Source: Bradyrhizobium sp. Gha
Lineage (GTDB): Bacteria > Pseudomonadota > Alphaproteobacteria > Rhizobiales > Xanthobacteraceae
Length of the DNA: 64,000 nt
Reading direction: 5' to 3'
NCBI RefSeq assembly: GCF_900113735.1
Contig: NZ_FOQM01000021.1
Span: forward strand, 62,001-126,000
Of the stretch, positions 46,519-55,357 are shown one piece after another. The notes beneath the pieces are model-generated. The model saw only the letters and a list, made by a program, of their open reading frames with translations, had not been told where the DNA came from and searched no databases. The stretch's first letter is position 1. Every line of letters begins with the position of its first letter. The position numbers were made by a program, and so were the translations under genes.

Positions 46519-46819
46519 CCAACGCATTCTCTGCCGCCTTCGCGCAGGAGAGGCGCTGTCTTCGTCCGGCCATTGGACCGCCAGCGGGCGGCAACGGCCC
46601 GAAGACTGCCCGTGGCAGAGGAATTTTCTTCCCAGGAGGCGGATTGGGAAAACTTCGCCCAGCTCCTCGCAAATATCCGAAATTGCAGAGACGGCCGGAA
46701 AGAGCGATATGTTGCAATGCAGCGTCGCAGGCGCCTGCCATTATTCCATCCTCTGTCGTTTGGAACGACCTTGACCTCGTGCGCCTGTCGGGCGGGCGAG
46801 CTAGATCTAGATATCGTGC
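46519..46819. other. intergenic region upstream of metN
   Basis: 301 nt without a supported gene. A short plus-strand frame through it has no recognisable product. A 10-bp palindrome CTAGATCTAG (46801-46810) lies 9 nt before the metN start. I looked for SAM-I and SAM-II riboswitch cores and found none by eye. Confidence 0.4.
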
Positions 46820-47941
46820 ATGAAAGCCGCTTCCATGAATGCGCAGCCATCGCTGGTGGTCGGAGACCCGATCGAAATCCTGGACGCCGCGGCTGAGCCG
46901 GCTGCGATGGTCCGTTTCGAGAACATTTCAAAAACCTATCCGGCCCACCGCGGCAAGCCCGGTGTCGTCGCGCTGCGAGGCATCGATTTGGCCATCGCGC
47001 GAGGCTCCATCACCGGCGTGATCGGCCGCTCCGGTGCCGGCAAGTCGAGCCTGGTCCGTCTCATCAACGGGCTTGAGAAGCCCACCGCCGGCCGCGTCGT
47101 CGTCGACGCCAGAGACATCTCCGCGCTCACGGGCCGCGACTTGCGGCTGGCGCAACGCTCGATCGGGATGATCTTCCAGCATTTCAACCTGCTGTCGTCG
47201 CGCACTGCCGCCGACAACATCGCGCTGCCGCTGGAGATCGCCGGCTGGTCCAAGGCCGACATCCGCGCCCGCGTGAGCGAGCTGCTTGCGCTGGTCGGCA
47301 TCGCCGACAAGCACGATCGGTACCCCTCAGAACTCTCCGGCGGCCAGAAGCAGCGCGTCGGCATCGCCCGCGCGCTGGCGACGCGGCCGGATGTGCTGCT
47401 CTCGGACGAGGCGACCTCCGCGCTCGATCCGCAGACCACGCGTGCAATCCTTGACCTGCTTGCGAATATCAACCGCGAGCTCGGCGTGACCATCGTGCTG
47501 ATCACCCACGAAATGTCCGTGGTGCGTCAGCTCGCCAAGGAAGTCGTCGTGCTCGATGCCGGTCACGTCGTCGAGCGCGGCCACGTCGCGGACATCTTCA
47601 CCCATCCCAAGCATCCGATCACGCAGTCCTTCCTGGCCGAGGTCACGGGTGACAGCCTGCCGGTCTCGCTGGCCGGCCGGATCGTGCAGGAGCCTGGCGG
47701 GCAGGCCGTAATCCGCGTCCAGGTGCGCGGAGCAGGGGCCGGCGACACGCTGATCGCGCGGCTTGCCCGCGAACTCGGCCTCGACGTCTCGCTGCTGTCG
47801 GCCCGCATCGACGAGATCGGCGGCCGGCATGTCGGCGCGCTGGTGCTCGGCATTCCCGGGGGCGAGGGCGCCGCGGCGCGCACGCTGGCATGGCTCTCTC
47901 AATTTCAGATCTCGGCGGAGCGTCTCGGCTATGTCGCCTGA
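46820..47941 (+). CDS. metN: methionine ABC transporter, ATP-binding protein
   Basis: 373-aa ATPase of the D/L-methionine importer. Walker A is GRSGAGKS, the signature LSGGQKQR, Walker B VLLSDEATSALDP and the switch histidine in LITHEMSVV. The C-terminal NIL domain (about 290-373) is the methionine-sensing regulatory module of MetN. The start is uncertain: ATGs at 46820, 46835 and 46910 are in frame and none has a strong ribosome binding site. The stop overlaps the metI start at 47931. No metQ gene follows. Confidence 0.9.
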   Translation: MKAASMNAQPSLVVGDPIEILDAAAEPAAMVRFENISKTYPAHRGKPGVVALRGIDLAIARGSITGVIGRSGAGKSSLVRLINGLEKPTAGRVVVDARDISALTGRDLRLAQRSIGMIFQHFNLLSSRTAADNIALPLEIAGWSKADIRARVSELLALVGIADKHDRYPSELSGGQKQRVGIARALATRPDVLLSDEATSALDPQTTRAILDLLANINRELGVTIVLITHEMSVVRQLAKEVVVLDAGHVVERGHVADIFTHPKHPITQSFLAEVTGDSLPVSLAGRIVQEPGGQAVIRVQVRGAGAGDTLIARLARELGLDVSLLSARIDEIGGRHVGALVLGIPGGEGAAARTLAWLSQFQISAERLGYVA

Positions 47942-48596
47942 ACTCATCAATCTGATCATCCAGGCCACCTTCGAAACCCTGTACATGGTCGGCATCGCGG
48001 CGCTGATCGGCACCGCGTTCGGCCTGCCGCTCGGCGTGTTCCTCGCCACCAGCCGGAAGGGCGAGCTGTTCGCGGCGCCCACCGTCAATCGCGTGCTGGG
48101 CATCGTCGTCAATGCGACGCGTTCGACGCCCTTCATCATCCTGGTCGTCGCCATCATTCCGTTCACCCGGATGGTCGCCGGCACGTCGATCGGATCGACG
48201 GCCGCCATCGTGCCATTGACCATCGCCTCCGCACCTTTCATCGCCCGTCTCGTCGAAGGTGCAATCCGCGAGGTCGACGGCGGCCTGATCGAGACCGCGT
48301 CCTCGTTTGGGGCCTCGCCGGTCCAGATCGTGCTCAAGGTGCTGATTCCCGAGGCGCTGCCCGGCCTGCTGCTGGCGCTGACGCTCGCGGTCGTCAGCCT
48401 GCTCGGCTATTCCGCCATGGTCGGCGCCGTTGGAGGCGGGGGCTTAGGCGATCTCGGCATCCGTTACGGCTATCAGCGCTTCATGCCTGAGATGATGCTG
48501 GCGGTGGTCGTCGTGCTGATCGCACTGGTGCAACTCGTGCAGAGTGCCGGCGATTATCTGGCGCGCCGGGTCAACCGCCGGCTACGTCACCGCTGA
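47931..48596 (+). CDS. metI: methionine ABC transporter, permease
   Basis: 221-aa inner-membrane permease with five predicted helices, partner of MetN. It begins MSPELINLIIQATFETLYMV. The coupling helix and EAA loop are in ETASSFGASPVQIVLKVLIP, and the conserved GYSAMVGAVGGGGLGDLGIR block is typical of MetI. The ATG at 47931 overlaps the end of metN by 11 nt. The expected binding protein gene metQ is missing from its usual place downstream. Confidence 0.92.
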   Translation: MSPELINLIIQATFETLYMVGIAALIGTAFGLPLGVFLATSRKGELFAAPTVNRVLGIVVNATRSTPFIILVVAIIPFTRMVAGTSIGSTAAIVPLTIASAPFIARLVEGAIREVDGGLIETASSFGASPVQIVLKVLIPEALPGLLLALTLAVVSLLGYSAMVGAVGGGGLGDLGIRYGYQRFMPEMMLAVVVVLIALVQLVQSAGDYLARRVNRRLRHR

Positions 48597-48783
48597 TCCA
48601 CCTGAGGCCGCCAGCCAGGCGCGCCGCAGCGTCTCCTGGGGCAGCACGCCCGGAGGGAGACCGATGCGGCGTTCCGGTCGGACCGCTTCTCCTAAATGGC
48701 CGATCCAGAAACTCGGCCTTCGCCACATCACCAACATGCATCGACGCGAACGCCGATGAGACCCGCGGAGCGGGGCATTGGGG

Positions 48784-48802
48784 AGCCACGGATCCCGTGG
48801 CT
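48784..48802 (+). terminator. hairpin downstream of metNI
   Basis: Perfect 8-bp stem AGCCACGG-ATC-CCGTGGCT about 190 nt after metI. No T run follows directly. It lies in the 547-nt gap (48597-49143) before dctP. The same gap contains an unusually AT-rich stretch (48838-48872) and no supported gene. Confidence 0.4.
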
Positions 48803-49143
48803 TCAAATCCAAATGGTCACATGCACAATTCGCATAAGGTATATTATGGAATATATTTATATCCAATTCGATCAATCATTTAGCTGGAATTGCTGCCACG
48901 GCGCTTTCGCTCAGGCGCGATATCCCGCTCCGGGCTCGCCGAACGCCTCGGCACTTGACGGCTACTGTGCATGGGGTTGTTTTTCAGATTTGGATCGGAT
49001 CGACGCCTCCGAAAGCCGATATTGCCGCGACCTTGTCCGGCTGCAATAAGCGAGCTTCGCGAGATCGCAGATGACCTTCGAGCCTTCGGTCCGTATAGGT
49101 TTGCATCTCACAACAAGAACAAAATTTTTGAGGAAGCAGACCC

Positions 49144-50163
49144 ATGAGTTTCTCCCGCCGCACGCTTCTGAAGGCCTCCGCCGCGACCGCCGTCTTTGGC
49201 GGCTTCAGCGCGCCCCATGTGGCCCGTGCCCAGGCTGCCGAGTTCTCGTACAAATACGCCAACAACCTGCCGGACAGCCATCCGCTCAACGTGCGCGCCA
49301 AGGAGATGGCCGCAGCCATCAAGAGCGAGACCAACGGCAAGTTCGACCTGCAGATCTTCCCGAACAACCAGCTTGGGTCCGACACCGACATGCTGAGCCA
49401 GATCCGCTCCGGCGGCGTCGAGTTCTTCACGCTGTCGGGCCTGATCCTGTCGACCCTGGTGCCGGCGGCCTCCATCAACGGCATCGGCTTCGCGTTTCCG
49501 GACTACGACACCGTTTGGAAGGCCATGGACGGCGATCTCGGCGGCCATGTCCGTGGCGAGATCAAGAAGGCTGGCCTCGAGGTGATGGACAGGATCTGGG
49601 ACAACGGATTCCGGCAAACCACGTCGTCGACCAAGCCGATCACCGGTCCGGACGATTTCAAGGGCTTCAAGATCCGCGTGCCGGTGTCGCCGCTGTGGAC
49701 CTCGATGTTCAAGGCGTTCGACGCCGCGCCCGCCTCGATCAATTTCGCCGAAGTCTATTCCGCCCTGCAGACCAAGATCGTCGAGGGCCAGGAAAACCCG
49801 CTGGCCATCATCTCGACCGCGAAGCTCTACGAGGTCCAGAAGTTCTGCTCACTGACCAATCACATGTGGGACGGCTTCTGGTTCCTGGCCAACCGCCGCG
49901 CCTGGGAAAAGCTGCCGGAGGACGTGCGCGCGGTCGTCGCCAAGAACATCAATGCCGCCGCGGTCAAGGAGCGCGAGGATACCGCCAAGCTGAACGCCGG
50001 TCTCCAGCAGGAGCTCGCAACCAAGGGCCTGACGTTCAACCAGCCCAGCATCGCGCCGTTCCGCGACAAGCTGCGGGCTGCAGGCTTCTATGCGGAGTGG
50101 AAGGGCAAATACGGCGAGCAGGCCTGGGACCTGCTGGAAAAGGCCGTCGGCAAGCTGTCGTAA
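49144..50163 (+). CDS. dctP: TRAP transporter substrate-binding protein (DctP family)
   Basis: 339-aa periplasmic receptor for a sodium-coupled TRAP importer of organic acids. The N-terminus SRRTLLKAS is a twin-arginine signal, ending near residue 30 (HVARAQ). The mature part has the DctP pattern YANNLPDSHPLNVRAKEM and the conserved carboxylate-binding region FKGFKIRVPVSPLW, where an Arg normally holds the substrate. A GAGGAAG ribosome binding site is 8 nt upstream. The fused permease starts 15 nt after the stop. Confidence 0.9.
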   Translation: MSFSRRTLLKASAATAVFGGFSAPHVARAQAAEFSYKYANNLPDSHPLNVRAKEMAAAIKSETNGKFDLQIFPNNQLGSDTDMLSQIRSGGVEFFTLSGLILSTLVPAASINGIGFAFPDYDTVWKAMDGDLGGHVRGEIKKAGLEVMDRIWDNGFRQTTSSTKPITGPDDFKGFKIRVPVSPLWTSMFKAFDAAPASINFAEVYSALQTKIVEGQENPLAIISTAKLYEVQKFCSLTNHMWDGFWFLANRRAWEKLPEDVRAVVAKNINAAAVKEREDTAKLNAGLQQELATKGLTFNQPSIAPFRDKLRAAGFYAEWKGKYGEQAWDLLEKAVGKLS

Positions 50164-50178
50164 CGCATTGGGGCCGTC

Positions 50179-52068
50179 ATGGCTCATATCGAAGTCGAGG
50201 CGAACGGAGTGGCGGGCGAGGCGACTGTTCAGTCCCCTCGCCGACCTTCGCTGCTGGCGTCGCTCGAACGCGTCCTCGGCCTTGCCGTTGAAATCCCCGC
50301 GGCGATCCTGGTGGTCGCCGAAATCGGGATCCTGTTTGCGGGCGTGGTCGCGCGTTACGGCTTGCACCGGCCGCTGATCTGGTCGGACGAGCTCGCCTCG
50401 ATCCTGTTCCTGTGGCTCGCCATGCTGGGCGCAGCGGTGGCGTTCCGCCGTTCCGAGCACATGCGCATGACCGCGCTCGTCGGAAGCGCTGGCCCGGCCA
50501 TGCGCGCTTATCTCGATCTGTTCGCGATCTGCGCGGCGCTGGCGTTCCTCGCGCTGATCGTGTGGCCGTCCTGGGACTATGCCTACGAGGAAAGCTACAT
50601 CACCACGCCGGCACTTCAGATCTCGAACATCTGGCGCGCCGCCGCGCTGCCGGCCGGCATCTGCCTGATGGCGGTGTTCGCCTTGCTGCGGCTGCTGCGC
50701 GCGGCGGACTACCGGATGGTCGCGGCCGCCACGCTGTCCGTTGCCGTCGTGATCGGCCTGTTCTGGTTGGCGGAGCCGTCGTTGCGGCCCCTGGGCAATC
50801 TCAATCTCGTCATCTTCTTCGTCGGCGTTGCCGGCTTCTGCGTCTTTGCCGGCGTTCCCATTGCATTCGGCTTTGGCCTCGCAATCTTCGGCTATCTGGC
50901 GCTGACCACCCGCACGCCGGTCATGGTGCTGGTCGGACGGATGGACGAGGGCATGAGCCATCTCATCCTGCTGTCGGTGCCGCTCTTCGTGTTCCTGGGA
51001 TTGCTGATCGAGATGACCGGCATGGCGCGGGCCATGGTGTCGTTCCTGGCGAGCCTGCTTGGCCATGTCCGTGGCGGCTTGCATTACGTGCTGGTCGGCG
51101 CGATGTATCTGGTCTCCGGCATATCAGGCGCCAAGGCTGCCGACATGGCCGCGGTCGCGCCCGTGCTGTTCCCCGAGATGAAGCAGCGCGGCGCCCGGCC
51201 CGGAGATCTCGTCGCGCTGCTTGCGGCCACGGGTGCCCAGACCGAGACCATTCCGCCGAGCCTCGTGCTGATCACGATCGGATCGGTCACCGGCGTCTCG
51301 ATCGCGGCACTTTTCACTGGCGGACTCCTGCCCGGCGTCGTGCTCGCGATCACCCTCTGCACGCTGGTGTGGTGGCGCTATCGCGGCGAGGACATGAGCC
51401 ACGTCCGACGCGCGACCGCGGCCGAGATCGGCAAGACCTTCGTCATCGCCCTGCCCGCGCTCGCGCTGCCGTTCGTGATCCGCTACGCCGTGGTCGAGGG
51501 CATCGCGACCGCTACCGAAGTCTCGACCATCGGCATCGTCTATGGCGCGCTGGTCGGTCTTCTCGTCTACCGCCGCTTCGACTGGCGGCGGCTGTTTCCA
51601 ATGCTGGTCGAGACCGCGGCGCTGTCGGGTGCGATCCTGCTGATCATCGGCACCGCCACCGGCATGGCCTGGGGCCTGACGCAGTCGGGCTTCTCGCGCT
51701 CGCTGGCATCCGCCATGACCGGATTGCCGGGCGGAGCTGCGACCTTCATCGCCGTGTCCATCCTGGCTTTCACTGTGCTCGGCAGTGTGCTGGAAGGCAT
51801 CCCCGCGATCGTGCTGTTCGGGCCACTGCTGTTTCCGATCGCACGCCTCGTCGGCGTGCACGAGGTGCACTACGCCATGATCATCATTCTGGCGATGGGT
51901 ATCGGCCTATTCGCCCCGCCATTCGGCGTCGGCTATTATGCCGCCTGCGCCATCGGAAGGGTCGATCCAGCCGAGGGCATCAGACCGATCTGGGGTTATC
52001 TGCTGGCGCTGCTGGTGGGATTGATCATCGTCGCGGTCTTCCCCTGGATCTCGATCGGATTCCTGTAA
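50179..52068 (+). CDS. dctM: TRAP transporter fused permease (DctQ-DctM)
   Basis: 629-aa membrane protein. Residues 1-200 form the small DctQ domain with four helices (PLIWSDELASILFLWLAML is characteristic). Residues of about 210-629 form the large DctM domain with some twelve helices (GMSHLILLSVPLFVFLGLLI and GMAWGLTQSG). Fusion of the two permease subunits is known in many TRAP systems. The acyl-CoA ligase gene starts 25 nt downstream and is likely in the same operon, suggesting that the imported acid is activated with CoA. Confidence 0.9.
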   Translation: MAHIEVEANGVAGEATVQSPRRPSLLASLERVLGLAVEIPAAILVVAEIGILFAGVVARYGLHRPLIWSDELASILFLWLAMLGAAVAFRRSEHMRMTALVGSAGPAMRAYLDLFAICAALAFLALIVWPSWDYAYEESYITTPALQISNIWRAAALPAGICLMAVFALLRLLRAADYRMVAAATLSVAVVIGLFWLAEPSLRPLGNLNLVIFFVGVAGFCVFAGVPIAFGFGLAIFGYLALTTRTPVMVLVGRMDEGMSHLILLSVPLFVFLGLLIEMTGMARAMVSFLASLLGHVRGGLHYVLVGAMYLVSGISGAKAADMAAVAPVLFPEMKQRGARPGDLVALLAATGAQTETIPPSLVLITIGSVTGVSIAALFTGGLLPGVVLAITLCTLVWWRYRGEDMSHVRRATAAEIGKTFVIALPALALPFVIRYAVVEGIATATEVSTIGIVYGALVGLLVYRRFDWRRLFPMLVETAALSGAILLIIGTATGMAWGLTQSGFSRSLASAMTGLPGGAATFIAVSILAFTVLGSVLEGIPAIVLFGPLLFPIARLVGVHEVHYAMIIILAMGIGLFAPPFGVGYYAACAIGRVDPAEGIRPIWGYLLALLVGLIIVAVFPWISIGFL

Positions 52069-52093
52069 CCCGCGCGACGTGAAGGAGGGGTCG

Positions 52094-53743
52094 ATGAGCG
52101 ACCGGCACAACCAGTACAATATCGGCCTCGACAAAACCCCCGCCAATTACGTGCCGCTGTCGCCGCTCAGCTTCCTCGCGCGCAGTGCTGCCGTCTATCC
52201 CGATCACATCAGCACGGTCTATGAGGCGCGCTGCTTCACCTGGGCCCAGACGCATGAGCGCTGCAAGCGCTTTGCCTCCTGGCTCGCCGGCAAAGGCGTC
52301 GGCGTCGGCGATACTGTTGCTGTGATGCTGCCGAACATCCCCGCGATGAACGAGGTGCACTTTGCCGTTCCGATGACGGGCGCCGTGCTCAACGCGCTCA
52401 ATATCCGCCTCGATGCGCCCTCGATCGCATTTCAGCTCGATCATGGCGGCGCAAAAATCATTCTGGTCGATCCGGAATTCTCGGGCGTGATCACCGATGC
52501 GCTCGCGCAAATGAGCGGGCCGAAGCCATTCGTGATCGACGTCGACGATGCCGCCTTCACGGGCGGCAAGCGCATCGGCGAGATCGAATACGAAGCCGCC
52601 GTCGCGCAAGGCAATCCCAACTTCACGGCGATCCCGCCGCAAGACGAATGGGATGCCATCGCACTGAGCTACACTTCCGGCACAACAGGCAATCCCAAGG
52701 GCGTCGTCACCCATCATCGCGGCGCCTACCTCAACGCCATCAGCAACATCCTCGCCGGCAATCTCGGCCAGCATCCGGTCTATCTCTGGACGCTGCCGAT
52801 GTTCCATTGCAACGGCTGGTGCTTTCCCTGGACCCTCGCGGCCGCCGCGGGCATCAATGTCTGCCTGCGCAAGGTCGAACCGACCAAAATCTTCGAGCTG
52901 ATCAGGCAGCACGGCGTCACCCACATGTGCGGCGCGCCGATCGTCTACAACACGCTGATCAATGCACCCGACGCGCCCAGGGGTGAGGCTGCACGCCGCG
53001 TCGTCGGCCTCATCGCCGGCGCCGCACCGCCGGTCGCGGTGCTGGAAGGCGCGGAGAGCATCGGCATCAAGCTGACCCATGTTTACGGCCTGACCGAGGT
53101 CTACGGCCCCGCCTCTGTCTGCGCCGAGCAGCCCGGCTGGGACGATCTCCCCGCCGCGGAGCGCGCGCGCATGAAGCGGCGGCAGGGCGTGCCTTACCCG
53201 CTCGAGGAAGCTGTCACCGTCATCAATCCGCAAACCATGCACGAAGTGCCGCGCGACGGCGAAACCATCGGCGAGGTGATGTTCCGCGGGAACATCGTGA
53301 TGAAGGGGTATCTGAAGAACGAGAAGGCCACGAAGGAAGCGTTCGAGGGCGGCTGGTTTCACACCGGCGACCTCGGCGTGCTTGACGAGCACGGCTACGT
53401 CACCATCAAGGATCGCTCCAAGGACATCATCATCTCCGGCGGCGAGAACATTTCCTCCGTCGAGGTCGAGGACATTCTCTACAAGCACCCGGCCGTGCTG
53501 TTCGCGGCCGTCGTCGCCAAGCCCGATCCGAAATGGGGCGAAGTGCCCTGCGCTTTCGTCGAGCTCAAGGACGGCGCCAGCGCAACCGAGGCCGACGTCA
53601 TCGCGTTCTGCCGCGCGCACATGAGCGGCTTCAAGACGCCGAAAGCAGTCGTGTTCGGACCGATCCCGAAGACGTCGACGGGAAAGATCCAGAAATTCCT
53701 GCTGCGCAATGAGGTCGGTTCGACCAAGGCGATTACGGCCTAA
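52094..53743 (+). CDS. acyl-CoA synthetase (AMP-forming, short/medium-chain type)
   Basis: 549-aa ANL-superfamily ligase activating a carboxylic acid to its CoA thioester via an acyl-adenylate. The AMP-binding loop is SYTSGTTGNPKGVVTHH. The acyl-pocket block TLPMFHCNGWCFPWTLA is typical of the plant AAE / DmdB-like branch. The hinge region is FHTGDLGVLDEHGYVTIKDR and the catalytic lysine is in KTSTGKIQKF. The ATG at 52094 follows a perfect GGAGG at 6-nt distance; the frame is open 15 nt further. Immediately downstream of the TRAP genes, convergent with the MBL-fold gene. Confidence 0.87.
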   Translation: MSDRHNQYNIGLDKTPANYVPLSPLSFLARSAAVYPDHISTVYEARCFTWAQTHERCKRFASWLAGKGVGVGDTVAVMLPNIPAMNEVHFAVPMTGAVLNALNIRLDAPSIAFQLDHGGAKIILVDPEFSGVITDALAQMSGPKPFVIDVDDAAFTGGKRIGEIEYEAAVAQGNPNFTAIPPQDEWDAIALSYTSGTTGNPKGVVTHHRGAYLNAISNILAGNLGQHPVYLWTLPMFHCNGWCFPWTLAAAAGINVCLRKVEPTKIFELIRQHGVTHMCGAPIVYNTLINAPDAPRGEAARRVVGLIAGAAPPVAVLEGAESIGIKLTHVYGLTEVYGPASVCAEQPGWDDLPAAERARMKRRQGVPYPLEEAVTVINPQTMHEVPRDGETIGEVMFRGNIVMKGYLKNEKATKEAFEGGWFHTGDLGVLDEHGYVTIKDRSKDIIISGGENISSVEVEDILYKHPAVLFAAVVAKPDPKWGEVPCAFVELKDGASATEADVIAFCRAHMSGFKTPKAVVFGPIPKTSTGKIQKFLLRNEVGSTKAITA

Positions 53744-53756
53744 GTTGAACGCGCGC

Positions 53757-54554
53757 CTAGTGCGTCTCCAGCCGCATCCCGTCGTAAGCCGGCACCACGC
53801 CCGCGGGCAGCGTCTGCCGGATCACCTCGTAGTCGACATCGGCCGTCATGTTGGTGATGACGGCGCGCTTCGGCTTGAAGCGTTCGATCCAGGACAGCGC
53901 GTCGTTGATGCTGAAATGGCTGACATGCTGGGTGTAGCGCAGACCGTCGACGATCCAGAGATCGAGGTTTTCCAGGGCACCCCAGCTCTCGCGTGGGATG
54001 TCGTTGAGGTCGGGCGTGTAGGCGGCATTGCCGATGCGATAGCCGAGCGCGGGGATCTGGCCGTGCTGGACCAGGAAGGCGGTCATGGTCACGTCCCCGC
54101 CCTTGCCGATGACGATTTGGCTCCCGCCCGCCTCGATCGAATGCCGCGTCAGGATCGGCGGATAGTCGCTGCCCTCCGGCGAGATGAAGCAATAGGAGAA
54201 CCGCGCCATGATGTCCTTCGCGGTTGACTGATTGAAATAGGTCGGAATGCGCTTGCGCATGTGGAGAACGACGGAGCGCAGATCGTCCATGCCATGGGTC
54301 TGGTCCGCATGCTCATGGGTCAGGAACACCGCGTCGATGTGGTCGACATTGGTATCGATGAGCTGCTCGCGCAGATCCGGCGAGGTATCGATCACGATGC
54401 GCGTGGTGCCGTGGCTAGACGTTTTCTCGACCAGCAACGAGCAGCGGCGGCGGCGGTTCTTGGGATTGTTGGGATCGCAGGCGCCCCAGCCGAGCGCCGG
54501 GCGCGGCACGCCGGCGGAGGAGCCGCAGCCCAGGATCGTCAGCGTCAGCGTCAT
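53757..54554 (-). CDS. MBL-fold metallo-hydrolase (PhnP-like)
   Basis: 265-aa metallo-beta-lactamase-fold phosphodiesterase-type protein. The N-terminus ILGCGSSAGVPRPALGWG and the metal motif LTHEHADQTHGMDDLR (HxHxDxxH) are typical of PhnP-like hydrolases that open cyclic phosphodiesters. No phn genes are near. The neighbours are tatD and metG, the usual alphaproteobacterial housekeeping string, so a general nucleotide or tRNA-related phosphodiesterase role is also possible. It starts 13 nt after tatD ends. Confidence 0.85.
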   Translation of the reverse strand: MTLTLTILGCGSSAGVPRPALGWGACDPNNPKNRRRRCSLLVEKTSSHGTTRIVIDTSPDLREQLIDTNVDHIDAVFLTHEHADQTHGMDDLRSVVLHMRKRIPTYFNQSTAKDIMARFSYCFISPEGSDYPPILTRHSIEAGGSQIVIGKGGDVTMTAFLVQHGQIPALGYRIGNAAYTPDLNDIPRESWGALENLDLWIVDGLRYTQHVSHFSINDALSWIERFKPKRAVITNMTADVDYEVIRQTLPAGVVPAYDGMRLETH

Positions 54555-54567
54555 GCGGCTCCCAATC

Positions 54568-55344
54568 TCAAGCTTTCACCTTGGAGAACAGGCGGAAGAA
54601 GTTTTCGGTGGTCTGGCGCGCGATCTCATCAAACGACACACCGCGGGTCTCAGCCAGCACCTTGGCGACCTCGACCACATAGGCCGGCTCATTGCGCTTG
54701 CCCCGGAATTTGCCCGGCGCAAGATAGGGCGAGTCGGTTTCAACCAGAATACGGTCGGACGGCAGCTCGGCCGCGAGGGCACGCAAGGTGTCCGACTTCT
54801 TGAAGGTCAGGATGCCCGTGAAGCCGATGTAGAGCCCGAGCGACACCGCCTTCAGCGCCAGCTCGCGCCCGCCCGTGTAACAATGCAGCACGGCGCGAAA
54901 CGATCCCTTGGCGGCCTCCTCTTCGAGGATGCGGGCGCAGTCCTCATCCGCTTCGCGGGTGTGGATCACCAGCGGCAGGCCCGTGGCGCGTGCGGCGGCG
55001 ATGTGAGCACGAAAGCCCCTCGCCTGCGCTTCCGGCGAGCCGTCGTCGTAGAAATAGTCGAGCCCGGCCTCGCCGAGCGCGACGACCTTGGGATGCTGCG
55101 TCAGGGCGATCAGTTCGTCCGCCGAGACGCCGTCTTCCTCATCCGCGTTGTGCGGATGGGTGCCGACCGAGCAATAGACGTCGTCATAACGCCCGGCGAT
55201 GGCGAGAAGCTGATCGAGCTTTCGCACCCGCGTCGAGATCGTGACCATGCGGCCGATCCCGGCCGCGCGGGCACGCAATACGATCCCGTCGAGATCTTCC
55301 GCAAAGTCCGGAAAATCCAGATGACAGTGACTGTCGACCAGCAT
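54568..55344 (-). CDS. tatD: TatD family hydrolase (metal-dependent deoxyribonuclease)
   Basis: 258-aa amidohydrolase-fold enzyme. It begins MLVDSHCHLDF with the first metal ligands (HxH). The metal-ligand glutamate is in VALGEAGLDYFYDD, further histidines in LPLVIHTREADED and VLHCYTGG, and the aspartate in LVETDSPYLAPGKFRGKRNE. TatD enzymes trim 3' ends of DNA/RNA during repair. The ATG at 55344 lies 13 nt after metG. The frame is open further upstream, but that is metG read out of phase. Confidence 0.92.
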   Translation of the reverse strand: MLVDSHCHLDFPDFAEDLDGIVLRARAAGIGRMVTISTRVRKLDQLLAIAGRYDDVYCSVGTHPHNADEEDGVSADELIALTQHPKVVALGEAGLDYFYDDGSPEAQARGFRAHIAAARATGLPLVIHTREADEDCARILEEEAAKGSFRAVLHCYTGGRELALKAVSLGLYIGFTGILTFKKSDTLRALAAELPSDRILVETDSPYLAPGKFRGKRNEPAYVVEVAKVLAETRGVSFDEIARQTTENFFRLFSKVKA

Positions 55345-55357
55345 CGTTGTGTCCGCC

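Noticed and set aside
46519-46819. SAM riboswitch before metN
   Set aside because: No SAM-I or SAM-II core could be recognised by eye; a covariance-model search would be decisive.
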